Origin: Takakia lepidozioides
Taxonomy: Eukaryota; Streptophyta; Takakiopsida; Takakiales; Takakiaceae
Direction: 5' to 3'
DNA: 64,000 bases
Assembly (NCBI GenBank): GCA_030704615.1
Contig: CM060732.1
Span: forward strand, 42,141,053-42,205,052
Position numbers and translations under genes: made by a program. Below the pieces are notes generated by a model. That model was not told where the DNA came from. It saw nothing but the letters and a program-made list of their open reading frames with translations, and ran no database searches. Positions 35,430 through 45,530 of the stretch are shown here, piece by piece. Position 1 is the stretch's first letter. Each line of letters starts with the position of its first letter.

Positions 35430-36360
35430 TCCATGTCAAGCAATTTAGATCCATTGCTTGACCCAACATGTGGCGGCGTGATGCCTCTGACAGAGCTGAC
35501 ACATCTGTAGTTCCGGTGACAAATCCCATTGCCCGCTCTCCCTCATCCGCATTGGGCTCATTGCTGTAGCACATTGTCCCAAATCAACCCAGGACCATTG
35601 TCTCGGAAAGCATGAGACGAGGGAAAGCTCATGAGCGTAGGCAAGGCCGCACGTGGCTGCCCCACTTGATTGACCACTGCTAGAGGTGGACGGTCATCAT
35701 GTCGCACCCTCTATGGTTATCTCCCTTGGTCCAAAATGCCCTCAACCGTGAGATTGGGTGACCGATGAATGGAATTGTATGCTCTCTTGAGCAGCTCTGG
35801 TGGTGCAAGATTGGTCCACCACAATCGAGGTCGATGCAAGCATGATCCCACCGCTGCTGCATCCAATAGCACAGCCGATTCAATCCAAGACCGCACCTGA
35901 TGCACACTGGCCATTACCCTGGCCCGAGAATCCCCCATAAGAGGAACATTCTCCAAGATATAGCCTAGAGGTTGCACTTGCCTCGTCTGAAGTCCCGCAA
36001 CACTCGCAACATCTCCCAAAACAAATGCGATCGTGCATCATGCAAGCCATTCCCATGACCTGCAGGAGGGTGTCCTTGGCAAGGCCATCCGGCTATCACC
36101 AAGTCAATGGAACCATGCCGCTGCAAATCATCCGCCCCCAGCAAAGTAATGTCTGTTGGCAAGGCCTTTTGATACCCTTGAACTGCTGAGAGAGGCAACA
36201 ACTCAGGATACCAGTGTGTGAGCAAGGCAATGTGGCGCATGGAAATACGCCGAGCAATCTCATCCTTCTCCACATACAAATATTTGCGTACTTTAATCCC
36301 TGCTTGCAACACTCCTGCAAGCCCAGTGCTCATGCCTCCAAACAGGTCTAGCAAACAAAT
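35430..36360 (-). pseudogene. C5 cytosine DNA methyltransferase domain (DNMT3-like) in element B
   Basis: Motifs appear in DNMT order. Motif I is LLDLFGGMSTGLAG (36,354-36,310). Motif IV is AGWPCQGHPPAG, with catalytic Cys at about 36,079-36,081. Motif VI is ENVP (about 35,950), motif VIII is HRPRLWWTNL, and the motif X region is MGFVTGTTDVSALS then RRHMLGQAM (about 35,530-35,480). HRPRLWWTNL and the C-terminal block resemble DNMT3 (HRARYFWGNLP). The domain sits between protease and RT of the same element and in the same orientation. A one-base frameshift near 36,000 and stops between 35,717 and 35,575 break it. Such an enzyme would place 5-methylcytosine on DNA. Methyltransferase-bearing retrotransposons have been reported from dinoflagellates and charophyte algae. 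Confidence 0.85.
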
Positions 36361-36654
36361 CCCTGAATCAGGTGGTTGCCAGGTAATGGGCACTGTGTCC
36401 AAAGGAGCTAACTCAGGAGGTCCAGGTGATGTCACTGAACTCCCCTCACTCATCAATGGAAAGGCCTGCTGCCATGCTTGGTGCACACACTCACCTGCTA
36501 CTCGATGCAAATTCCCAACCGTACTCCACAGTGGAATATGCACAGGCACATGAGGAAGCAGATCAGCCTTGTATGCCAATTGTTTGTCATCATTAGGTGA
36601 TGGCCCATCATCTGCATGGCTATTGCCCTCCAAGAGCTCACCACCCCAAGCCAC

Positions 36655-37079
36655 TACCCTTGAAAATGCAGCCAATGTGGGCATCATGTTCATTTGATCC
36701 ACCGCTACATTCCCAATAAACCACACTGAGAGCAGTGCACGTCGACCATCTCCTGACTGCCATTCCGGCCTATAGGATGCCGTTTCCTCCCAAAAGTCCA
36801 AAGTAAAGCCCATGGGGTATAACACAGCCCCACCAACAAGCACATCATAGGACATCGCATCCGTAACAATGGCTTTGGCTCTCATGACTGAGCCATCCGT
36901 AGGATGATCTAGCTGCAATCGAATGAAGAGCTCATGGCGTGTAATCCCTCGTGCCTTATCTGAACCACCCAAAGATGTTTGAATTTGGAAAGGGCAAGGC
37001 TCCAAATCCGCCTCTATAAGGCCCAAACCTGCAATTGCTACTCTTCCCAATATCAATGGTTATGCTCCCGGGTCCAACA
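36655..37079 (-). pseudogene. Element B aspartic protease with stop after DPGA
   Basis: The retropepsin start is LLDPGA (37,079-37,063, D-P-G in place of D-S/T-G). It is followed at once by TAA and then, in the same frame, PLILGRVAIAGLGL...DVLVGGAVLYPMGFTLDFW. One base change (CAA to TAA) would account for the stop. The family normally has an uncharged residue after GA. Confidence 0.65.
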
Positions 37080-37887
37080 AGACCCGTAGTGGCCTATATT
37101 TCCTTCCGGCTGGGCCACCCAACTGAAACACACCATCCTGATTGTCCACCAGGACTACCCCAAGAGTCACCATACAACGTTCAATGGCTGGTCTAGCTGA
37201 CAACTCCTGCAACCTTGCAGCTGCCGCTTGCCATGGTGCAGCTGTGGCTGTCTTCACCCTTGAGTCCATGACATCCATGCACTGCACATTATCCGCTATC
37301 CCCGCAGATAGTGCCAATGCATTACCACTCTCACAGAGTCTAGCTGCTAGTCTGAACATAGCAGCTCGCCGAATCCCCGGCATTGCAATGGTCATCGCAG
37401 AAAACAATGGAGCTTGGCAAACTGCCGTAGCCGCCCCCAACAATGTACTAACTGCACCCTGCTTTGCAGCACCACCCACTGGCATTTCCCGAGCCACGTC
37501 ACCAACTCTTCCCACTGGTACTCGTGGCTCTACCTCTGATATACTTCGGTGAGCGGGTACCATTGATGGCGTAGTTGGCACTGTCTCAGCCAATGTGAAA
37601 GACTGTGGAAGCCTTGTCTGTCGACTTGCTTCCCATCTTTGTGGATCAAAATCCACATCTGCTCCTCTTGGCTCAGAAGCACGCGTTGTTGCTCGAGTGA
37701 TAGCAACTGCAGAGTCCACATGCAATGGTCTTGCAAGTGCGGCTCCACACATGAAGCCCGTACCAATCTGGTCTTCCTTAGGCATAGGCGGTTGTGCAAG
37801 TAGGGCTTGAACCTCAGGCCTTGGAGCTGGTGCAATATGCGTAGTGGCCATGGTAGCAAGACGTTGCTCTAGCTGGGTATCTACCAT
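37063..37887 (-). pseudogene. Element B Gag-Pol linker
   Basis: This frame joins the zinc-knuckle region to the protease. It is Ala/Pro-rich and low in recognisable motifs until it reaches RPLRVLLDPGA. I cannot assign a function to most of it. Confidence 0.55.
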
Positions 37888-37959
37888 GCCTTGGTCATGA
37901 CCTTGACCTTAACCTTGTGCTCCCTGGTTTTGGTTACGACCTCCACCGCGATCTCTGCC

Positions 37960-38184
37960 TCATCTACCTCTCTGGACTACATTGTCTCGTTCTCGGCCAC
38001 CATTGTTCCCTTGGAACTGGCCTGGCCGTAGCTCAGGATGCAAGTCATAACAATGGGCCTCCTCATGTCCATACTTGCCACAATGTCCGCACTGTAGTTG
38101 TGTAGGTTGTGCCTGTACCGGCCCTTTGTCTCTCTCCGGGCAATCTCTCTTAACATGGGGTCCTCCACAATCCCAACATGTCAT
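37960..38184 (-). pseudogene. Element B nucleocapsid with two zinc knuckles
   Basis: Two knuckles are visible, CWDCGGPHVKRDC and CGHCGKYGHEEAHC, followed by an Arg/Gly-rich tail (GNNGGRERDNVVQRGR). This is the RNA-binding end of Gag. It is in the same orientation as the protease and methyltransferase. Confidence 0.8.
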
Positions 38185-38428
38185 ACCCGACTATTGTTGG
38201 CCAGAGAATGAAGGAAGTGACCTCTGAAATTGAGATCATCTCTGTCCTTTCCTGGGCTTTGTCTGAGCCCTCTTGTTGCCTTGAGCACGTTGGGGTAGTG
38301 GTTGTTGTTGGCTAGGAGCCCCGCTTCATTGTGTCTCCTTACCAAACCCCACCATGACCACTCGCTCCTCCACCATATTGAGCTCTATCCGCTCTGCCAG
38401 CAAAAACACGTTTGCTAAGGTGGGTTAC

Positions 38429-39005
38429 TGTCAAGGACGAGAATATGACTAAACACAACAAGAGATAAAACTAGAGGTACAAGGCTAGACAAGAAGTCAA
38501 GGTCGGCGTGACTGAGGGCACGATGAGTAAATAGGAATCAAGACGATCTTTATAACAATGAACAAGAGTACAAGATATTGGAACACGACTTGAATACTGG
38601 AATGCTGGAAACTGGACTGGAGTTTCAGATAACTGGGAACTGGAAACAAGAGTAGCTTGAACTGGTGTTGGCGAGACTGAAGAGTGTCCAAACTCGCCTC
38701 CTATATATACTGGCTACTAAGAAGCTTCCCCAAGAAGCTTCCTCTATGGAGGTTTCTTGCTGGAGAAGCTTCCAAGATTAAACAAAGGTTTCTTGATGGA
38801 GAAGTTTCCTCCAAATGAAGCTTCCTGAGTAGTTTCCCAAGTTACTCTTGGTAATTTGGTAAACTCTCGGTAACTTGATAAGTAATGGTAAATCATGGTA
38901 GATCATGGTAAATCACGGTAAGTCATGGTAACTTCCGATAACATGGTAACTTGATAACTTCTGGTATTTACTCCTGGTATGTTCTTCTGGGCTATGTCCG
39001 TGACA
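38429..39005. mobile_element. Solo LTR of element A's family inside element B gag
   Basis: It starts TGTCAAGGAC at 38,429 and ends GTCCGTGACA at 39,005 (577 bp), matching the 5' LTR of element A along its whole length. The flanks are GGTT(AC) on the left and GGTTG on the right, an imperfect target duplication. Removing it joins the gag codons for LLQVDQP to TLANVFLLAERIEL. The hairpin next to TATA is present, but its second arm is changed to CAAACTCGCC. Confidence 0.8.
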
Positions 39006-39855
39006 GGTTGGTCCACTTGTAGGAGAGTTGCATCCCGCACCCTTCTCCTTTGCTTCTTGTCTAATATCCCATACCAGAATTGGACTGCTTGAGCTTCCGT
39101 AACCCCTTGGGTCAATTTATCAATCGCCTCATGCGCGTGTAAGCCTTTCTCAAACTCTTAGTAGGCTTGCGCTATAACTCTTGCAAGCTCTGCAATTTCT
39201 CTATCATTATCCCCTGGTAGTTTCTCCTCAACTCCTCGAAGAACTCCACAACTGGGTTAAAGGCAGGCACGGGTGCTGGTGCTGTAGCAGGAGCTTGGGT
39301 GGATTTCCCAGCTCCATCTTTACTTGTCCCACTACTAGTGCTTGTAGTTGGGGATGTTGGTGTAGCTACTGGTATCGCCGCTGCCCTTATGCCTCTAGTG
39401 ATGGAGATATAGTCAGGTGACCAATATTTTCGTCACTCCTCAATTCCCACCTCATTTCCCCACCTAAACTCATGGTAGTCATCCATAGGCGGCCCCTCAA
39501 TGTGCTGAAACAGCCCCTTCCACGCCATAAAAGACGTAAACAGTTGTGGATTGCGCATCTGCTGCAAATCACACCAACTATCAAACTCATGTATGAAATC
39601 ATCAAGCTTGATGGTGCCCACAGCTCCCGAGTACCAACGTGGCCCCTTGGTAGCTCCATACATTTCCTCCATCGTATCCCACAACAATGGCACGGAAATG
39701 GCTTGCACCCTCGGCGAGAATCCTCCTAACTCTGAATCTGAACCTTCCTCAGAAGACACTGAAGGTGAAGGTGGCCTAAACTGCACACCTCGTCTTGTAT
39801 ACCCACAAGTATCGCTAGTGCTCGTACCGGCACTATCCTCAGCAACTGGTGGCAC
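39006..39855 (-). pseudogene. Element B gag, N-terminal part
   Basis: Gag starts at Met 39855 (MPPVAEDSAGTSTSD). It includes YGATKGPRWYSGAVGTIKLDDF, WKGLFQH and DYHEFRW, shared with the plus-strand fragment at 25.5-26.2 kb. It changes frame near 39,430 and again before AIDKLTQGVTEAQAVQFWYG (about 39,115). The solo LTR cuts it at 39,006. Confidence 0.75.
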
Positions 39856-40559
39856 CTCCGTGATGAAAACTCACACTCAAACCGGCTATCAACTCGTCTC
39901 TAATCCTCATTTCCACAAGGTAACCGGGTACCTATTGCGGCTTATGGTTTGGAATACTAGGTTCCTATTCTGAACCTGCACCTGCACCTGCATCCACCGC
40001 ATGCACTCCTATGGTCTGCTGGTCATCAACCCAGCCTTACCATAAGAGAAACAATGATGGTCTGCTGATCATCACCCCGGCCTCACCACCGAAAGCACGC
40101 TCTAGGATTGGCCGGCCACAATATTTTCGGCACAACCACCTATAAAAGCAAGCGCCCAAACCAAACGAGCATGGCGCACAGTCAAGCATGCATGTGTGGG
40201 AGGAGGATCCAAACACAGGAAACTCAAACAACAACACCTCCCACAGCTTAAATCCATCGATCTCCTTGCGGCTTCAATAAACCTGCAAAATGACCAAGTT
40301 TCTATCCAAACTAGCTCTGCCTCCGCTTACGGAAAAGCTTTGGTCTACAAGAATGATGGAAGACTATAGAGAAGGGAAGCTAAAGCAATCTCTAAGCCCA
40401 TAATGCTCTCATCCCATTACTCCCCCTATCTTCATACTCACTCTTGCTCAAGCAATAGATAAGACTATCCTTAAAGGACCTCTCAAATAACTCTCAAAAG
40501 CCCTCAAATTATTGCCATGAACTTCTGAAATCTGCCCTCAATCAGCCCCTAACATAGAC

Positions 40560-41040
40560 CCACCGAGGTTCAAGAAGTTCACAAACTTGGACTCTAAACA
40601 GTCCACCAAAATGCCCTAGGCGCCCACCAATTAGTGGCCTCTAGGGTCTCCAACCAGCCCCCACAATGGCTCCACAAGCCTGCCGAATATGGCCTCCAAA
40701 CAGCCCTTAAGAAGCTCTTCAAATCTGCCAAGTATTGGCCTCCAAGGACCTCTAATAGTCCCCCAAAGAGCTCTTAGAAAACTCCACAAGCCTGCCCAAT
40801 ATGGGCTTCCAAGGACCTCCAATCGTCCTCCAACCAGCCCTCACAAGGCTCCACAGGCCTGCCAAACATTGGCCTCAAAGGACCCCAAATAGTCCTTCAA
40901 ACAACCCCAAACAGGCTCCACAAGCCTGCAAGATATTGGCTTCAATAGACCCCAAATAGTCCTCAAAGCAGGCCCCAATACCTGCAAGATATTGGCCTCA
41001 ATAGCCCCAAATAGTCCTCAAACAAGCCCCCAAAAGGCTC
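40560..41040. repeat. Minisatellite, roughly 80-bp unit
   Basis: Phrases such as ATTGGCCTCCAAGGACC, AATAGTCC and AGGCTCCACAAGCCTGCC return at intervals of roughly 80 bp with drift. The array lies in what should be element B's leader region. No coding capacity is apparent. Confidence 0.65.
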
Positions 41041-41059
41041 CAAAAATATCCAGAGTCAG

Positions 41060-41560
41060 TCGATTTTTCATCCGTCACTGACCAAATTTCATCCAAAACC
41101 ACGATTTCTTATCCGCAGGTTCGATACTTCATCCGCCGCGATAGGTCATCCGTCGGTGCGATATTTCATCCATTGGCGCAGTTTCATCCGTCGCCGTGAT
41201 TTTTCATCCGATGGCACGATAGTTCATCTGCTGACGCAGTTTCATCCGTCGCCGTGATTTTTCATCCGATAGCGCGATAGTTCATCTGCTGCCACGATTT
41301 CATCCGCTGACGCAGTTTCATTTTCTTCTTGGCTGGGGCTGCACCTGATGCACCCTTACTTGCCTAGGTTCTCTTGCAGCTGTCCTCGCCGCGATTTTGC
41401 ATCCGATAGCGCAATAGTTAATCCGCTGACGAGATTTCATCCGTCGTCGCGAGTTTTCATCCGATAGTGCGATAGTTCATCCGCTGGCGCAATTTCATTC
41501 TTTGCAACCGATTCTCATCCAAGAGCGCCGAGTTTCATCCACTGGTTCAATAGTTCATCC
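41060..41560. repeat. Minisatellite, TTCATCCG-based
   Basis: TTCATCCG(C/T) followed by short variable GC-rich spacers (GTCGCCGTGATT, GATAGCGCGATAG, CTGACGCAG) recurs about every 18-30 bp for some 500 bp. It abuts the GTTCCCACGCGTTC repeat at 41,600-41,640, where the element B sequence changes orientation. Confidence 0.75.
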
Positions 41561-41641
41561 GATTGGACAATGGTGGTGCTCCCAACTCTGGGACAATGTT
41601 CCCACGCGTTCTCATGCGTTCCCACGAGTTCCCAATGAGTT

Positions 41642-42369
41642 CCTTGATAGATCACCGCACTACTTCTCGGGATCATCCCGAGGCTGATGGCTTGGCAGAG
41701 AGAGTTGTCCGGACAGTCAAGAGAGGTTTTGCGCAAGTACGGTTTGCAGAAGGGACACCTAGGAGATTGGGACCTTCAACTGCCTTGGCTAGCTATGGGC
41801 TATAGGTTCAGCAAACAAGCTTCACTTGCCTCCTTCTCACCTTACTTTCTTCTTTTCGGCCGAGAGCCGGATTTGCCTGCATCTATTCGCATGGAGGCTG
41901 CAATAGTTCTCAACCTTGATGATCCGGATACACATTGAGGTACGCCACTATACGTGGAGGGGGATATCGGCCAAGTGTTCGGCGTTTCCACCCTGGGGAC
42001 TATGTGTATCTGCAGCAGACAACACCTACGATTTTGGATATCACCACATGACGTGTGATTCTAAGGGTCAGGGAGGTGTTGCCTTCAGGAGTGTTGATTC
42101 TGGAGGGTCGAGATGGCATGGTATGGAAGGACCATGTGCGCAATTGTGCGCCATGTCACCTTCCACATGTGGATGGGAGGATAGATCCAAACCTTGCAGT
42201 GGTACCTGCAGGGTTGCGTTGCATGCTATGTGGGCATGCTGGTGGCGCCGCAACCATGTTGGTGTATGACAAATGCTCAAGGGGGTGGCACATGGGATGC
42301 TTGACACCGCCACTTGAGGAGGTTCATATCGGAGAATGATTGTGTCCACGATGCCTTGGACAGAGGTAG
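41642..42369 (+). pseudogene. Element B integrase C-terminal half and PHD finger
   Basis: From 41,642 the plus strand reads LIDHRTTSRDHPEADGLAERVVRT (split here: the Glu of A-E-R is catalytic). It changes frame near 41,735 (WLAMGYRFS, PYFLLFGREP), then again to FHPGDYVYL and VILRVREVLPSG. The last 50 codons are a PHD finger: CMLC at 42,220, then YDKCSRGWHMGC, LTPPLEEV and (W)LCPRC. The Trp codon is TGA at 42,337-42,339, and the final stop is at 42,367. PHD fingers read histone H3 tails. Here one takes the place that a chromodomain holds in element A. Confidence 0.8.
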
Positions 42370-42713
42370 TGGGCATGACAATGGTGAGGCGGACAAGTGA
42401 CCCAAGGTCTAGCTAGTGGGGCTTCAATGCCATGGATACTCAACTGAAGATCATGGATTGTATGAAGGCGACTAACGATGGGGCTACGTTTGCACCCGGC
42501 TTCTTGATCTATTGACTTCAGGTGTTGGGACTTGTGCGATCAAAGACCAAGCGATGATCTTATTGGGGTGGATACTCGCAAGCTATCCGGTGTTAGAGGG
42601 ACCTAATCACCAACTAGGGGGGCAATTGTGGCGTGGCTTTCTAGGAATATATGCTAGGAAGTGTGGTTAGACAACGATGTATGTTGTGGCACGATGCTTA
42701 GGTGCACGACAGC

Positions 42714-42869
42714 TGTCATGGTTTTGTTTGTGATTAGTTAGAAATAGTTATTTCTAACTAATTAGGACATTATACATTTATATTTGTATTTTGTTGGCAT
42801 TGGGACTTCATTTGGTTCCATGTGCCAAGTGAGGTGGCGAACCTCACTTGGGACGTGGGGAGGTTATCT
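42714..42869 (+). repeat. Partial LTR of element B
   Basis: The 156 bp are identical to 31,653-31,808. Identity ends abruptly after GGTTATCT. It follows the integrase/PHD end in the expected position and orientation for a 3' LTR, but the rest of the LTR is missing. Confidence 0.8.
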
Positions 42870-42972
42870 TGGCTTCCCATTTAAGATGATACGTTGCCCT
42901 CTTCCGCCGCGCCTTCTTACTCCTCCTTGTGTGCTCGTTTCTTGCCCTGTGAAGTTCTTTCTTTCCTTCCTC

Positions 42973-43257
42973 ATGGCTTCTAGAGATGCTTCTTCTCACA
43001 AAAAGAGGTCAGGATTTGGAACCAGTTCTAGAATAAGGGGTAATTGGGTTCCCCCCAGCTCCTCTTCCACTCCAATCTCTTCCACTCTTGGTAAGGGTCC
43101 CGAAGTTGTGGGAGCCTCTCCGTGCCTGGACTTGGTTCTTTGGGCCAAATCTGTGGCCCCCAACACAAACGCTCAAGATGTAAGTTCCCTGGATTTAGAA
43201 TGCCTTAGAGCTCAACCATTGTTCTCGAACCTGAAGGAGGTTTCTTCTCCAACTTAG
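42973..43257 (+). CDS. Unrecognised 94-residue open frame
   Basis: It starts MASRDASSHKKRSGFG and is rich in Ser, Pro and basic residues. It lies just after the truncated LTR. I recognise no domain. It could be the start of a LINE or retroelement gag-like ORF, or chance. Confidence 0.2.
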   Translation: MASRDASSHKKRSGFGTSSRIRGNWVPPSSSSTPISSTLGKGPEVVGASPCLDLVLWAKSVAPNTNAQDVSSLDLECLRAQPLFSNLKEVSSPT

Positions 43258-43499
43258 AACTAGACTAGAAATGTATTCAAAGAAAGAACGAAGAGCCGAG
43301 TTTTTGACAAGTACCATTCGCCGAATTTTGGATTTTTTTAAACTCTAAGCAAGCCCAAGGTTACACCAAAAAAACTTACAAAACCAGTTATGATCCTCGT
43401 TCATGACATGATTTGAATATTGGTCCAACTAATATAAATTTAGGGCTTGATGTACCATGGGCTAGTTTCAATACTAAGAACAACTGTGTTTGATGCGAT

Positions 43500-43925
43500 T
43501 TTCACAAGAACTAGGGTAGCTTGTGCCGTTGGCCCAAGCTGTGTCCAGTGTCATCTATGTCCAAGTGCAATCCCCAGATACCCCACTTTTGGGAGATCTA
43601 GGGCAGCTTGTGCGAGTGGCCTATGTGCGAAGAATTGAAATTTAAACCCAAGTGCAATCTCCTATGTATCCAAGTCCGTTGGCCCAAGTGTCCAATGTCA
43701 TCTAAGTCATCTTAGTCTACTCATTTTATTTATTTTTCCCACAGAGCCTAGGACCAGATTTGAACCGGAGACCTTTCCCTTGATTTAGGGTAGCCTATAT
43801 CATTGGCCCAAGTGTCCAGTGTCATCTATATCCAAGCGCATCAACATATGAAGCAAGCCATATCTAATCATTTTTTTCTCCACAGAGCCTACGACAGATT
43901 TGAACCGGAGACCTTCTCTTGATAT
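43500..43925 (-). repeat. Cluster of SINE-like units
   Basis: Three related units share TTGGCCCAAG followed by TGTCCAGTGTCATCTA (near 43,530, 43,680 and 43,805). Two have AGATTTGAACCGGAGACC, which on the minus strand reads GGTTCAAATCT, a good pol III B box (near 43,760 and 43,890). CAGAGCCTA precedes the box in both. Confidence 0.55.
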
Positions 43926-44934
43926 CTATCATGTGGAGGCTCCAACCATTGTCCCAGGGATTCCCACTTTGCTATTTTTCGGGAATTTCCAGCGACCCAA
44001 AGTACTTGAAATTCCACATCTCCCACACTGTAGGTCCAAAAATCATGAGACCAAGCCCGTGCACCCCTCCTCGTCGAGGGCTTTCCAATGATACTAAGCA
44101 CCAGTTTGGGACATCTCAACGTGACAAATCAAAACAAACGTCTCGCTTCATATATTGATTACGTGAATCAATTCACTATGATCTTCCATTATAATCAATG
44201 TGGATCCATATTTTGTCTGCTGTTTTTTTCCTTCAATCCTCTTGTACAGGAAATTTTGTAAGAGACTAATTGTTGCTAGTTGACATTATCCGTAGTGGCC
44301 AATTGCAGCCATAGCAGGTCGTGGTGGGTCTGCAATTGTTGACACATGGAGGTCAAAAAGTCATTACATTCAATTCTCTTAGACTCGGTCACTCGACACC
44401 CTGCCTCTATCCCATTTTATTGGGGTGCACTACAAACACGTCGACATAGTGGCCAGGCCGGGCTGCCCTATAACGAAAGTGTTGTGCGGACCCAACCATT
44501 TTTGTCTGTTTGGATAGTAGGTCAGGTGCATAGAAGGATGCTCGAGATATAGATGACCTCTTGGTGACCTCCTAAAGGGTCCTCTTGATGACCTCGTAGA
44601 TGACTTTTTCATCACCGATACCAACCGGTTGGCTGGCCGGTAAAGATGAAAAATCTGTGTTTTGTGGACCTTGAGGGTCCATGCTCGTGCACAAAGAAAC
44701 GTATGCTGATGAGCTTCTGATGGCTGGGTCCAACCAAGTTTGGAAGTAAAGTAGCCACATCTAGATATAATAAAGTGACGGAATATGTTCGATAGCGAGG
44801 GGGAGAAAAATGAGGCGGATTATTAATTAATTAATTAAATATTTGTTAAAAAAATCAAAGTGAAACACCTCGAGCAACAGCTCACAAATCAGGCCCCTTA
44901 ATTATTGTGAGAGGAAAAAATAAAACAACCTCTT

Positions 44935-45070
44935 TCAGAGTAACCTCGTCGTGGGACACCGCCCAAGGGAAGGGGGAGAAGAGCATACCACATCCATCAA
45001 GGTAGCCAGATTTGACCCCAAATCATTAGGGTGGCACTGATTGCACTATCCAGAGCTATCGACTATTGCA
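44935..45070 (-). repeat. tRNA-derived SINE, family X, copy 1
   Basis: On the minus strand it has GGGGTCAAATCTGG (B box with one change), then TACCTTGATGGATGTGGTATG and CTTCTCCCCCTTCCCTTGGGC. It matches the copy at 45.4-45.5 kb over its length. Confidence 0.65.
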
Positions 45071-45364
45071 TGGAAAAAAAGTAGATGTTATATGTATAGA
45101 CAACCAAGTTGTTTTGGGCAGAAAGTGGTTGTGGTTCAATCCACCGGTTGGTGTCACAAAGGTGTCCAGACTCCACCATCCAAGTCAGGAGACACCATAA
45201 TTTATGCTTCCTTTGGGAGGCATCATACTTTTTTACTTCATATACCTATAAAATAATATGGAAGCTATATAGAGGTTTGATTTAAAAACAAATGAAAATT
45301 TAAGAGGAAATGGACACACTTGGAAGGACCGCGGACAGATCAGACCACTGCATCGTAGTTAGAG

Positions 45365-45530
45365 GAGATCTTTCAAAGTAACCTTACCTAAGGCTGCTAG
45401 AGTGACATTGCCCAAGGGAAAGGGGAGAAGATTATACCACACCAGACAAGGTAGCAGGATTTGAACCCAAAATCACCCGGGTGGCAATGAGTGCTCCATC
45501 CAACTTAACCACCAACTGATTGTAAGACAA
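45365..45530 (-). repeat. tRNA-derived SINE, family X, copy 2
   Basis: On the minus strand it shows TTAAGTTGGATGGAGCAC (A-box-like) and then GGTTCAAATCC (perfect B box). The non-tRNA body contains TGGTATAATCTTCTCCCC and CCCTTGGGCAATGTCAC. The spacing of A and B boxes fits a pol III gene. The anticodon arm does not fold well, so it is a SINE. Confidence 0.7.

Larger units (their letters stand above)
31653..42869. mobile_element. Element B: Ty3/Gypsy retrotransposon with cytosine methyltransferase and PHD finger; centre inverted
   Basis: Both ends carry the same 156-bp LTR start (31,653-31,808 and 42,714-42,869, identical base for base) on the plus strand. The 3'-most coding part (integrase C-half and PHD finger, 41,642-42,369) is also on the plus strand. 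The rest (gag, zinc knuckles, protease, methyltransferase, RT, RNase H, integrase N-half) is on the minus strand from about 39,855 down to 32,830. The simplest reading is one element with its centre inverted. Both junctions fall inside the same integrase codon region and carry GGGAACGCG-type repeats. Many stops, frameshifts and a lost RT active site make it non-autonomous. Confidence 0.75.

Noticed and set aside
35430-36360. Methyltransferase as a stand-alone host DRM/DNMT3 gene or bacterial contamination
   Set aside because: It shares strand and order with protease upstream and RT downstream of the same element, has no introns or regulatory domains of host enzymes, and carries element-like lesions.
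41060-41560. CRISPR-like array
   Set aside because: The TTCATCCG units are too short, irregular and degenerate, with no unique spacers of constant length, in a plant nuclear context.
45365-45530. Functional tRNA gene
   Set aside because: A and B boxes are present, but the anticodon and acceptor stems do not fold, and a second diverged copy with the same non-tRNA tail marks it as a SINE.
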